Shown here: piece after piece, positions 20,061 through 29,859 of the stretch
How positions within the stretch are numbered: the stretch's first letter is position 1
Layout: each line of letters opens with the position of its first letter
DNA from: Porphyra umbilicalis
Taxonomy: Eukaryota; Rhodophyta; Bangiophyceae; Bangiales; Bangiaceae
Direction: 5' to 3'
Length of the DNA: 37,884 nucleotides
Assembly: GCA_002049455.2 (NCBI GenBank)
Contig: KV919259.1
Location: 1 to 37,884, forward strand
Program-made: the position numbers and the translations under genes
The notes under the pieces: model-generated
Seen by the model: the letters and a program-made list of their open reading frames with translations, nothing else
Databases searched by the model: none
Told to the model about the DNA's origin: nothing

Positions 20061-22211
20061 CTACACCGGCCGCATTTGCACAGTGTGGACCACCTCAACG
20101 GCGTCGGCCACAATCGCCTTGAAGCGCTCATAGTCGTAACGCTCCCCGCTCTTGCTGCGGGAGCCGCCCGCGTCGCCGCTCTTGCTCCGCTTGCGCATCA
20201 CGGACATTTCCGACGTGGCGTCGGCCACGTCCACCGTCCGCATCCGCAGCTGCGCTTCCAGGTTGTCCGACACCTTGAGGCGGAGCTTGCGGAGTGCCAA
20301 CACCACGTCCGTCGCCGACAGGCTCGATGCCCCCCGCCCGCGCGCGACTTCGGCAAACACCCGCCGGCAGTCGGCGTCCGAGGCGCCGTGGGAGCCGCCG
20401 AGCACGTCGGCCACCACGATAATTTCATCCCCGTCGGCCACGGCGCGGCGGTCCTTGAGCGCCGCAAGCGCCGCGCCAATCGTCGCCTCCGAGTCGTCTT
20501 GGAATTCGAGGCGGAAGGGGCGGACGCCGTAGAGCATCGTCAGCTTGTTGCGGACCGTCGGCGTGGGGGTAAAGGCATAGACGGGGGCGTCGGGGCGGTA
20601 GCGGGAGACGAGCGTCGCCATGAGGCCCTTTTGGGTAAAGACGAGGATGGCCGACGCGTTGCGGGCGTTGGCCAACTCGGCCGCCGACGCGGCGATGGAT
20701 TCGGCCACGCCGCCGATGCCCGACTCCCACCACTCATCGTCCGTGACGAGTGGGGGCGTGTCCGCAACGCCCGCGAGCACCCCCCGGCGCGTCTCGACGA
20801 GGCGCGCGCGGACGGCGCCTTCGGTCCGCCGCAGCACCGCGTGCATCGTCGCGAGGGCCTTGAAGGGGAAGCGCCCCGACGCCGTTTCGGCAGTGAGGAT
20901 GAGCACGTCGGCGCGCTGCTTGACGACTTCGGTCATGTCCGTCACCTCTGCGCGCGTCGGCGTCGGGTAGAGCACCATCGACTCGAGAAAGTGGGTCGAC
21001 ACCATGCACGCCTTGCCGTACCGGCGGCACATTTCGGCAATGCGCGCCTGCCACGAGGGGACGAGCTCAAACGGGATGGCCGTGCCGAGGTCCCCGCGCG
21101 CGACCATCACCGCGTCCGCCGCGGCAACGATCGACTCCAAGTTGCGGAGGCCGTCGGCGGATTCAATTTTGGCGACGACGCCAATGTTGGCGCCCCGCCG
21201 CGCGAGGAGCTTGCGGACGGCGAGCACCGGCTCGGCGCTCTCCACAAACGACAGCGCAATGTACTCGACGCGTTGGCGGATGGCAAACTCGAGCTCGTCG
21301 GGCGGACAGCCGAGGACGGAGAGCGCAATGGACGCGTTAAAGTCCATGCCAGCGTCGTCCCCGTCTTCGGCCAATGGCCGCCCCGCGCCGGCCGAGGAGA
21401 GGGACTTGCCGCGGATGGAGATGGAGCCGCGGGAGCGCAGGCTGCCGGGAGCCGTGACGCGGCAAATGACGTCGGTCGTCGTCACGTCCGTGACGGACAT
21501 CTCCACGTACGCGCCCGCCTCTGACTGCACCGACACCGTGTCGCCAACCTCTGCCACGCGGATAAACCCGTCGTACGACACCTCTGACACCAGCGGGGAG
21601 TACTCTGGCAAATGCCGCGCGGTCAGCGTAAACACATCGTCCTTGGCGAGGGCGGGGGTGCGGGCAAACTCGCCGAGGCGCACCGAGTCGCGGGAGCCGA
21701 GGTCAAACATGGTCGCCACGACAAACGGGGAGTTGACATTGATATCCCGAATCGTCGCCACGACCCGCTCGTGGAACGCAAAGTCCCCGTGCGACAAGTT
21801 GAGCCGCGCCATATCCATCCCCCCCGCCGCCAGCCGCAGGAGCGCCGGCGCGTCGCACGCCGACGGGCCAATCGTGGCCATGATCTTGGTGTGGCGCTCC
21901 CCGACGGGCGTAATGTCCGCGTCGTCGGGGAGGAGCAGCAGCGCAGAGCGGAGCTCCCGCGGGTAAGCGTCGAGCATGTCGGCGAGTTTGGCGCCGGCCG
22001 GCGACGCGGCCGCCATGGTCGGCGGACCGCGGCGGGCGGCGGGGGTGACCGCGGCGGCGGGTGCCGTCACGCGGGCGCCATGGAGCGCGCTGCCGGTGGA
22101 GGCGACGGCGCGGGGCGTCGGCGCGGCGCAGGTGGCGACGCTGCCGCCGCCGCGGCCGCCGCGGCAGCGCGCCGCGGCGGCGCCCCCGGGGGGGACAAAG
22201 GTGGCCTGCAT
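20061..22211 (-). CDS. divergent pyruvate kinase, probably plastid-targeted
   Basis: About 716 residues, single exon. Pyruvate kinase converts PEP and ADP to pyruvate and ATP. Conserved: TKIMATIGPS, MARLNLSHGD (Arg and Asn of the PEP site), VAKIES (catalytic Lys and Mg-binding Glu), MVARGDLG (Mg-binding Asp), STHFLESM, PTPTRAEVTDM, ETASGRFP. Altered: the canonical DTKGPEIR segment reads DLGSRDSVR, the lid-domain DDG is not found, and NLPG is replaced by ISIRG. So nucleotide or K+ binding may differ, or it may be a regulatory paralogue. The first 60-70 residues (MQATFVPPGG onward, Ala/Arg-rich, few acids, early Phe) resemble a plastid transit peptide. An upstream in-frame Met at 22424 is less likely. 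The C-terminus carries an extra basic Ser/Lys/Arg stretch (RKRSKSGDAGGSRSKSGER) and a helical tail. Confidence 0.9.
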   Translation of the reverse strand: MQATFVPPGGAAAARCRGGRGGGSVATCAAPTPRAVASTGSALHGARVTAPAAAVTPAARRGPPTMAAASPAGAKLADMLDAYPRELRSALLLLPDDADITPVGERHTKIMATIGPSACDAPALLRLAAGGMDMARLNLSHGDFAFHERVVATIRDINVNSPFVVATMFDLGSRDSVRLGEFARTPALAKDDVFTLTARHLPEYSPLVSEVSYDGFIRVAEVGDTVSVQSEAGAYVEMSVTDVTTTDVICRVTAPGSLRSRGSISIRGKSLSSAGAGRPLAEDGDDAGMDFNASIALSVLGCPPDELEFAIRQRVEYIALSFVESAEPVLAVRKLLARRGANIGVVAKIESADGLRNLESIVAAADAVMVARGDLGTAIPFELVPSWQARIAEMCRRYGKACMVSTHFLESMVLYPTPTRAEVTDMTEVVKQRADVLILTAETASGRFPFKALATMHAVLRRTEGAVRARLVETRRGVLAGVADTPPLVTDDEWWESGIGGVAESIAASAAELANARNASAILVFTQKGLMATLVSRYRPDAPVYAFTPTPTVRNKLTMLYGVRPFRLEFQDDSEATIGAALAALKDRRAVADGDEIIVVADVLGGSHGASDADCRRVFAEVARGRGASSLSATDVVLALRKLRLKVSDNLEAQLRMRTVDVADATSEMSVMRKRSKSGDAGGSRSKSGERYDYERFKAIVADAVEVVHTVQMRPV

Positions 22212-22919
22212 GGCCGTGGGCAGACAGAGACGGGGAGCAGTCACACTGGCGGGGTGGCGAGGGGGGCAAGACAACCGTCGGGGGGTGGATGGAAGAATGG
22301 GAGCCGGCGGTGGGCGTCGGGCTCGGCGGTCGGGGTGGACGGGCACGCCCGCGGCGGTGCGTGACGTGGTCACTGTGGCGCCCAGTGGACTCGCGGCGGC
22401 GCGAGCGCTCGCCGCCGCGATCAAACGGAAGGATCACAACAAGGTACTTGGAAAATATCTTGGCTGGGCATTCCAACATCAAGCGAAACTTGTTGCGCAA
22501 TTCGATATAGCCACGTGGAAGACGCCGGCGAAACGGGAGATTGACCACAGGCACAACGGTGATGAAGCGCCCACAGAAGCGCCCGCCCAGCAACCCCAAG
22601 CCAGACAGCGACCGTCCCGCGCTTCACGGCGCTTGATCTTGTCACGTGATCCTGGACCGGTCCAACGGTGCAGTACCCCGCCTCGGCGCCCGCGTATCGC
22701 TTCTGCGATACGCAAGTGCAATCACAGGCAGTACCGGTCGCCCCCGTCGCCCGTCGCGCCGCTGACCGCGGCGCTCAGCCCCCGCAGCGGCAGCGCCAAC
22801 GCTGCCACCCCGGCGTGGACGGCACCCACACCCACCAAGGACGGCAATCCGCTGGGCCGGCCCCGCCAACCTGCCCATCCACTCCATCGACGCTTCCCCG
22901 CGCGTGCGGCTCCGCCCCC
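22212..22919. promoter_or_regulatory. probable upstream region of pyruvate kinase, with G-boxes and a hairpin
   Basis: Sense-strand C6 runs at 22261-22266 and 22280-22285 precede the pyruvate kinase start. Two CACGTG (G-box/E-box) palindromes lie at 22512-22517 and 22643-22648, the latter inside tCACGTGa. A TGACGTGG-like site occurs near 22361. A perfect 9-bp hairpin is at 22692-22713. The right part may instead be the 3' flank of the minus-strand gene ending at 22920. Confidence 0.4.
22692..22713. repeat. perfect short inverted repeat (9-bp arms, 4-nt loop)
   Basis: Arms GCGTATCGC and GCGATACGC separated by TTCT. It stands out because it contains TA steps in a GC-rich setting. It could be a protein-binding palindrome or an RNA hairpin; no partner is known. 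Confidence 0.6.
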
Positions 22920-25515
22920 CTACCACAGCGACACGCGCGCGCCACCATCGGACGCCGGGTTGGGGTGCAGCGCCAGCAGCGGCGCCACACACCGGCGGCG
23001 GACCTTGACGACCGCGCCGCTGAGGGCGGGGGTGGCGACGCGCCGTGGCATCCGCCGCGCCGCCGCCGCCGCCGCCGTCACCGCCGCCGCCGCCGTGTGA
23101 TGGGGCGGCATCGCGGCGCGCGGGGCGAACGGGGACTGCCCTCCCAGCGGCGGTGGCATCCGTGGAGGGGCGACCGACGCGGCCGCCAGCGGGCGCACCG
23201 ACGGCGGCAACGGCGACGGCGGCGGGGGTGGGGCGGCGCCGCCCACCGCCGCCGCCCACGCGGCGGAGGGCGTCAGCAGCGCGCGCGCAAACGGCGCCGG
23301 CCGCGGGCGCGGGCGCGGCGGTCGGGCCGCGACGGCGCGACCACCGCGGTCGGGGCGGCCGCCACGGGGCTGGGACGAGGCAGGGCGGCCGGCAAACGCG
23401 TCGACGACGTGCGGCCGTCCGGCCCCTGCCCGCTGTGGCGCCGGTGCAGGCACACGGGCGGTGGCCGGCGCGGGGGGGGGCGCGTGGCAGCCCGCCAATG
23501 CAGGCCGGGGTGCGGCCGCCGCCATCGCCGACCGCGCGACGGTGGCGGTCGGTGCGGGCGCGGGTGCGGCTCGGGGGGGGCCCCCTCGACAACCGCCGCC
23601 GGTCGCGAGACCGATTCGCGCCGGCGCGCGCGCGCCGACGCGGACCGTCGGCCACGGGGAGTGGTGCACGAGCCCGTCGGGCCCGCCCACGGGCGTCGGC
23701 ACCAGCGACGCCCCCGCCTCACGCCACACCTCGAGCGGCGGCGGCAGAGTCGACGGCGGCGGCGGCGGGGGGTGGCCGGCAACAAGGGCGCCCACGGGGA
23801 AGCCGCCACCGCCCCGCGCGGCGCGAGGGGTGGCGCCGCCACCCACTGCCACGACGCAGTCGACGCAGACGATTCAGACGACGGCGGCGGCAATGTGGCC
23901 GCCGGCAGCGCGGCGGCCGCGCGGCAGCCGGCACTCGTGGCAGCGTCGCGCGACAGCGTGCCGGCGGGCGGGGGCGGCACCCACGGGAGCGCGTCGAGCC
24001 GCAGGGGCGCGTCCGGCTCGGGGGACGCGGCGGTCGCCAACGTGCGGGTGCTGGCCGCCTCGTCGCCGCCCCCCCCGCCGACCGACGTTGACGCCGACGC
24101 TGTCGCCGAGCCGCCCGCACGGTGCGCCCCCGACGACACCCCGCCGTCGCTGTCGCCGTCGACGGGCGGCCCGTCCACCCCCCCCTCCCCGACGCGCGGA
24201 CGTTTGGCGCCGCGGCGGTGGCGGCTGTGCACCGACCGTGCCGCGCGCAACCGCGTCGGCAGCGGGGTGGCAGGGACGTCGCAGCACCCGCGCCAGCGGC
24301 ATTCGGAGCGGAGCGTGTGGGCGGCAGCGCCGGCACCACCCCCGTACCTGGAGGAGGATGATAGCGGCGGTGACGGCGGCGGCGCCGTCAGCGGCAGGTG
24401 GCCATTCAACGGCGTCCGCCGCAGGTGGAGGGGGGTAGCGGCGGGCCCGTCCGCCACCCCCTCTCGCCGACGGTGGGGGTGGTGTTGGCCATTCGCCGCC
24501 GCCGGCGGGGTCGCTGGCCGTCTCCCTCGACAGAAGCGGTCGCCGCCGACGGTGCATGAGACGGAGAGGCGGTGTCGGCGGCTAGGGCGGCCGGCCGCCT
24601 CTGCACCCGCGAACCGCGGGTCGCCGCCAAGGCCGTCACTGCCACGGCCGCGGTCACGGCGCGTTGCCGCGGCGATCGCCGGAGGGGCGTCGGTGTGTCG
24701 GCCACCAGCGGCCGCGGCGGGCGCCGGCAAGCACCGTCGGCTGCGACGGCACGGCGCGGCTCGGGGGTCCGCTTGGCCGCCGCCGCGGGTGCGGGCGCCG
24801 TCGCCACCCGCCGCGACCGTGACCGCGTACGGCCGCCGACGGCGTCGGTGGCGGCGGCGGCGGCGGCAGCGTCGGCGGCCGCCGCCGACGGGCCGCTGCA
24901 ATGGGGAGAGGCGGCTGGCCGCCGCCGGGGTGATCGCCGGGGGCCGGGTGACGGCGGCGGGTGCGGCGGCGGCGACGGCGGGGATGCCATCACGCCGCCC
25001 GCACGTGGTGACGGATGCGCGGCCCTGGCAGCCGCCGTGGGCACGTCCGCTGGCGTCGACGCGGCGGCGCGCGCGCGCGTCGTCATGGTGGGACTGGGCG
25101 TTGGCGCGGGGCGGGCGCCGCCGCCGCCGCCGCTGCCGCCGCCGCCAGGGTGGCGGATGGACGCCATGAGCAGGGGGCCGCCGCTGCGGGTGCTGCGGCG
25201 GCGCGTGGCTTGCATGGCGGCAACCGCCGCCGTCGACTGGCAGAGGGGACCGAGGCCGCCCTGCGGTGGCCGAGGGACCGGGACGCGGGCAGGCCACGAG
25301 GGCTGGGAGGAAGGGGGCAGGCTGGCGGCAAGGGGGAAGGTAGGGAGCGTGGAGTACCACCACCGCACAGTGGGAGGCGACAGCTGCGGCGTCGGCGGGA
25401 CGGGTGTGTTCCAGCAGAAGTGGCGTCGCTTGTCCACCAGCGACGCCACGCGGTGGGGGCCCGCCCTGCCTGTCGGGCCACCCCGGCCAAAGTGGCCCAT
25501 CGGCCTCGTGGCCAC
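22920..25515 (-). CDS. possible Pro/Ala-rich protein of unknown function, frame-broken
   Basis: No domain recognised. On the minus strand three consecutive open frames look protein-like: 25515 to about 24450 (RRHFCWNTPVPPTPQLSPP, later TRSRSRRVA), about 24450-23775 (KRPRVGEGGVDG, acidic and Ser-rich, LRLDALPWVPPPPAG), and about 23775-22920 (LEVWREAGASLVPTP, VVDAFAG, ending GGARVSLW). Each hand-over coincides with a short C/G run (G6 at 24431-24436 or C5 near 24460; G6 near 23770), as in the surer genes of this window. The plus-strand frames here are very Arg-rich, as expected of antisense shadows. The total would be about 860 residues, largely disordered, with a basic patch that could be nuclear. 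GC-rich DNA gives long chance frames, so this is tentative. Confidence 0.35.
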
Positions 25516-27438
25516 TGCGTCCCCGCAAGGTGGTGCTGCCGGGGGGGTGTCGTCGCTGGAGCCGCTAGCGCGACACGCAGCGGCACTGCCACGGAGTTCA
25601 AAAACACGAGGCGGAGAGGCAGATTGTTGGCGACGGGTGACCCGTTAGAGCAAACCCTGCAACGTCGATCCCATCTTCCAATTGGGGAATCTAGAGGCGC
25701 AACGTGTGGCATGCTGAATGGAGAGCCCATTCTGGGGGCCCTGTTTGGGGCCAGACGCGATGTAGTTGGGCATCGAGCTGTCTGAAACGAGCCACGAGAC
25801 GGTCTGAATGGGGTCGTCATTGCTGGGTTATGTGTAGCCCCATTCTGGTAGTCCAAATCCGAATGAAAGCGAAGGAGCGCTAAGGGATCTCGATCAGCGC
25901 TTAATGAAACGAAACCACCGAAAAGTTGTCCGGAAAGTGTGCCCAACAGTCGCGGTGAGATTGCCACGTCCTCGTCAAGCGCCAGATATGCCGCTAATAA
26001 TCGTCGAAACCGGTGACAACGTCGAAGAAAGAGGCATTCAAAGGGACGAACGGGCCGACACCTGGCACGGCCACGACATAAATCGGGCACCTCATTGGAA
26101 CTACGCCCCTGGGAAGAATCCGATCTCCTCGTGCGCAGTCCTGTCGATTGTAAAGGGATTGGATCGGGCCACAGAAGAAGCGGTAAGCGGCTGGGCGGGG
26201 AAACTGGAGAGCGGGCGTCGCCACTGGCACGATCCGCATTGTGCGGAAGGCTCGTCGCGAGATATCAACAGGTCAGATGTCGTTGCCGTTGACACTCTCG
26301 GGAGCTGTTTTGAAACCGCCCAGTTTGGAGGGAAGTGCAGTCATGGGCTGATCCAGTGAATCGAACCAATCTGTCGTCCTGGATGGCATCACTTTTCTCA
26401 AAAGCTGCACTTTCGGTGACTAGTCGACGCCACAAACTGTCGGTTTCGGTGCCACTTGCACAATGCTCGGTTGAAGCTGGGTCGCGTCATCGGATGAGAT
26501 CGTGCGTGAGTGGGCCACTGGAGGGGTGCGAAGCGCTCTGCGCATTGGGTGGACACGGCGACGCCTCAGAACGGATGGCCAGCCGGTCACGTGACCAACT
26601 GGTCATCCTTTTGACGTTGGAACGGCCGCCGCGCTAACGCCCTCGCTGGCTCTGGAGGCGTGACGGCATTCAGCGCCGCGACTCGTCAGGGGCCGCCTCG
26701 CGGCCCCTCAGCCGTCCGACGTGTGCCGCGCCCGGCGTGTCAGTCTGACGCGTGCCGCTCGACCCCCCAGCCGTCCAACGTGTGTGGCGTAGGGGCGTAT
26801 GATTCCCGCCTGTAAACGGGTCTGCGTTGTCAGGCTGCCGTGGCGGGTCTCTCCGGCTCGTCCCACCCGCTCGTTCATATTTTATCGGGCGGGCACGGCG
26901 CCTCTGTGGACGGGCTGCACGTGGGACGACGAGACGCATGCGCGCTGGTCGGTTCTCAACCGTGACCAGTTTCTGGGAGCCAGGTCTCCTGCGGAGCGGG
27001 CCAGGCTGACGCAGTCCCCCCACACTCGCTCACCCGCCGTCGGACGGCAGGTGGGATTGGGCGGGCGGCGGGGACGCGTCTCCTCTGTGTGCGCAATCGC
27101 GCCGGTGTGGTGGGACGTCTGTGCAGCGCGCGCGCTCCGTCTGCCATCCCGCCCACCCCTCCCCTCCACCCACCGCGCCCACCCCTCCCCCCCTCTGTAA
27201 CCGCGCTCATGACGCGTGTGAAGGGCGCCAACGACACGCGACGACGCCGAGCGCAGCGGCAGCGCAACGGTCGCGCTGCCACCCCGCCCTCTCCGCCTTG
27301 CACCTGCGCGGGGCCGTGTGACCACGGCACCACGGAGGCCCCCCCCCCCCCCCCCCACCTGCTGAACGGTGCGCTGCACCCTGCCGCCCTTCCCGCCTCG
27401 GGTCAACGAGCTTCGCTGGTCCCAGGGAGGACGGCTCC
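25516..27438. other. intergenic region, lower-GC left half, promoter-like right half
   Basis: 25650-26640 has more even base composition and only short, unrecognised open frames on both strands (the longest plus-strand one is 25904-26359). 26700-26790 holds two copies of CAGCCGTCC(G/A)ACGTGTG. A TATA-like ATATTTTAT lies near 26877-26885. 27339-27356 is a C18 run 82 nt before the next start codon. Confidence 0.45.
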
Positions 27439-29752
27439 ATGTACGCGCCTCCCCCCCCACCGCCCCGCGCTTTCGGGCCCTCCCCTCCCCGCAATCACTC
27501 CCGCCCCCCTCCTGCGGGCCGGGGTGTTGGCCGGCCGCTTAATCAAGGCGGCCGGCCTCCGGCACCACACCGGCTGCCCTGCCCTCCTCATCCCCGCCGC
27601 CTCGGACCTGACGCTGACCGCGCCGATCCTGACGACCGACGTGTTCGTCGACGCGTCGACGACGACGGGCGCTATCACCCTCAAGCCGGCGGCGACTATC
27701 CCCGTCGGTGGAGCCCGCCTCGTCGACCAGCGGGCCCGCCTCGCGGGCCCCCTTGGCGCAGCCCCCCTCGACGCCCGGCGGGCCCCCCACAGGGCCCCCC
27801 CCCCCCCCGTGGTGGAGCCCGCAGCGAGGACCAACGGGCGCCCCACGGGGCCCCCGACGGTGCAGCCCTCCGCGACGACTGGCGGGTCCCGGACACGGAT
27901 CCCCTAGCTGGAGCCCCCCGCGACGACCGGCGGGCCCGTTTGAAGACCCAAGGTGCTGGCCGCCGGAGCCACCGGTCGACGATCACCGGCGTTCGTACGG
28001 CGTTTGGCCGCCGCCACCCCCGTCCTCGTCCACCCACGGGTACGCGAGCGCGGGCGAGCCGTGGCCAACCGGTGGGTACGACCCCACCGGTAGCTCGTCT
28101 TCCGCGTGGCGGCCACCGCCGTACCCGGTGTGCCACCGTCCGGCGCTCTGGAGCGGCGAGTCACCCGCCAAGGCACACGGCGGGCTCGCGTACCAGTGGG
28201 CGTTGACGACGGGGCAGCCGCAGAGCACGCCTTTGCCGTTGATGTTGTTGCCCACGCCGCCGCAGCCCTCGCTGCAGCCGACGCCGCAGGAGCCAGCGCG
28301 CCAACCTCTGTACGTGGTCGGGAGCCACCCAGCCCCGCAGCCGACGCCGCAGCCGACGCCGCAGGAGGCAGCTCGCCACCCTCTGTACGTGGTAGGCGGC
28401 CACCAAGCCCCGCCCCCCTCGACGTTTGTGCTGGTGCCTGCTCCCCCCCAGCCTCCCCAGCAGGCCCCTCTCTACCTGACGTCGCCGTTCCAGCAGTGAA
28501 CTACAACCTCCCCAAGTCCATGGGCTCCAGCCTGGGATGGACGGACGAGGACCGCGTGCCGCTGTGTAGGGCCTACCTGGAGGTGAGCGAGGACCCTGTG
28601 AGCGCCACTGGTCGCTCCAAGGACCAGCTGTGGGCGGCTGTGCACGAGAAGTGGACGGACCTGATGACCAAGAAGGGGCCCCTGCGCGTCAAGCGCAACG
28701 TCAGTGCGTTGGAGAAGCAGTTCAAGAAGATCCGGAAGGGGGTGAGCTCGTTTACTTCTCACTACCTGGCCGTCAAAAATATGCAAACTACCGGGAACCT
28801 GACGGAGGAGGACATTATAAGCGGTGCGGTCGCGCGGTACTGCTCGCTGGACATCTACGAGTCCATCCGCAGCGACCGGGAGAAGGACAAGCGCAAGGGC
28901 AAGACGGCCAAACGCAAAGCCAAACTGGCGCATTGCAAGTGGGTGGGGTGCTGGCGCGTTTTGCGCACATCTGACAAGCTCAGCGGCGCGGCCAACACGG
29001 CGGACGACGCGAGTGTGGACGTGGGCGACTCTTCAGACGAGGACGGCGAGAGCGGGAGCACGAGCAGCCCGAACTCGCGCAACAAGGGGTATCAGAGCCG
29101 CCCGGGCGGCATCAAGGCCGCCAAGCTGATGCGGTCGGAGGACGCTGGAATGGAGAAGCAGGTCAAGGCGAGCACGGCGGCGGTGGACAAGTTGACCGTT
29201 GCGCAGCAAGAGCGCACTGCGCTTTGCTTTTTTGACTCTCCCTCGATGTGTCACACGCCCGAGGCGGCACAGTACCGGCAAGCTGTTATGCTCAAGATGA
29301 TGCAAGCTGCTGGCCTGGCGGCGCCCCCTGCACCGGCTCCCACGCCTGCGCCGCCGGCGCGCAGTGCTGCCAAGAAGATCCATGTTGTGGAAGTTGGCGA
29401 CGGCGTGGCCGCCATGGAAGTCACCACTCTCGCGGCTGATGCGTCGTCGTCGGCGCCGCCGGCGGCCGGCTCTGCCGCCGGAGCTAACGCGCCGCCGGGG
29501 GAGGACCCACCGGCGGCGCGTGTGGCAGCAGATACTGCTGCTGCAACGGCTCTGGCGGCGGGGGCGAAGTCGCCGGCGGCGCCGCCGGCGCGCGGCAGCA
29601 GGGGGGGCGACAACCAGCGTGGCCGCAAGTCGCAAGCCGCGAAGCAGCGCGCCGCTTCTGCGGCTCTCAGCAAGCAGCTGGATACAACCCGCGGCCTTGA
29701 CCAAAGTAGCGAGTCTGACACGACGACCACCACCACCACGGACACTGAGTAG
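27439..29752 (+). CDS. SANT/Myb-like protein with NAM-associated domain and Pro-rich N-terminus
   Basis: The core from about 28520 (LGWTDEDRVPLCRAYLEV, then SEDPVSATG, QLWAAVHEKWTDL, LEKQFKKIRKGVSSF, and AHCKWVGCWRVL near 28950) matches the plant/protist NAM-associated, Myb/SANT-like family. These trihelix-type DNA-binding proteins are often linked to PIF/Harbinger transposons and their domesticated copies. After it come an acidic Ser patch (SSDEDGES), a helical region (MEKQVKASTAAVDKL), Ala/Pro-rich linkers and a Thr tail (TTTTTTTDTE). The N-terminal 350 residues are Pro-rich with a repeated SPPRRPAGPP-type motif. This motif runs first in one frame (27439-27800) and then, after a C tract at about 27798-27810, in a second (27810-28490), with PLYVVGSHPAPQ and PLYVVGGHQAPP repeats. 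A last change near 28430-28496, where ttccagcag could also be a splice acceptor, leads into the SANT frame. The SANT part is sure; the N-terminus is tentative. Confidence 0.75.
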
Positions 29753-29859
29753 CGTAGCGACTGTGTATTGCTTTGTGCTTAGTGACATGTAGCGGCAGCT
29801 CGGTGACAACGAAAGGTTTTTTTTTTTTCCCTCTTCGGGTTTTTTTTTTTCCTACACTT
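29753..29859. other. spacer with two T tracts around a small hairpin
   Basis: T12 (29817-29828) and T11 (29840-29850) flank ccctcttcggg, which can form a 3-bp CCC/GGG stem. This could be the 3' end of the SANT gene or a T-rich leader of the next open frame. A run of T this long would also stop RNA polymerase III. Confidence 0.4.

Noticed and set aside
25904..26359. 151-residue plus-strand open frame
   Set aside because: No recognisable motif, and the opposite strand has an equally plausible frame at 25994-26239. Chance is likely in this lower-GC stretch.
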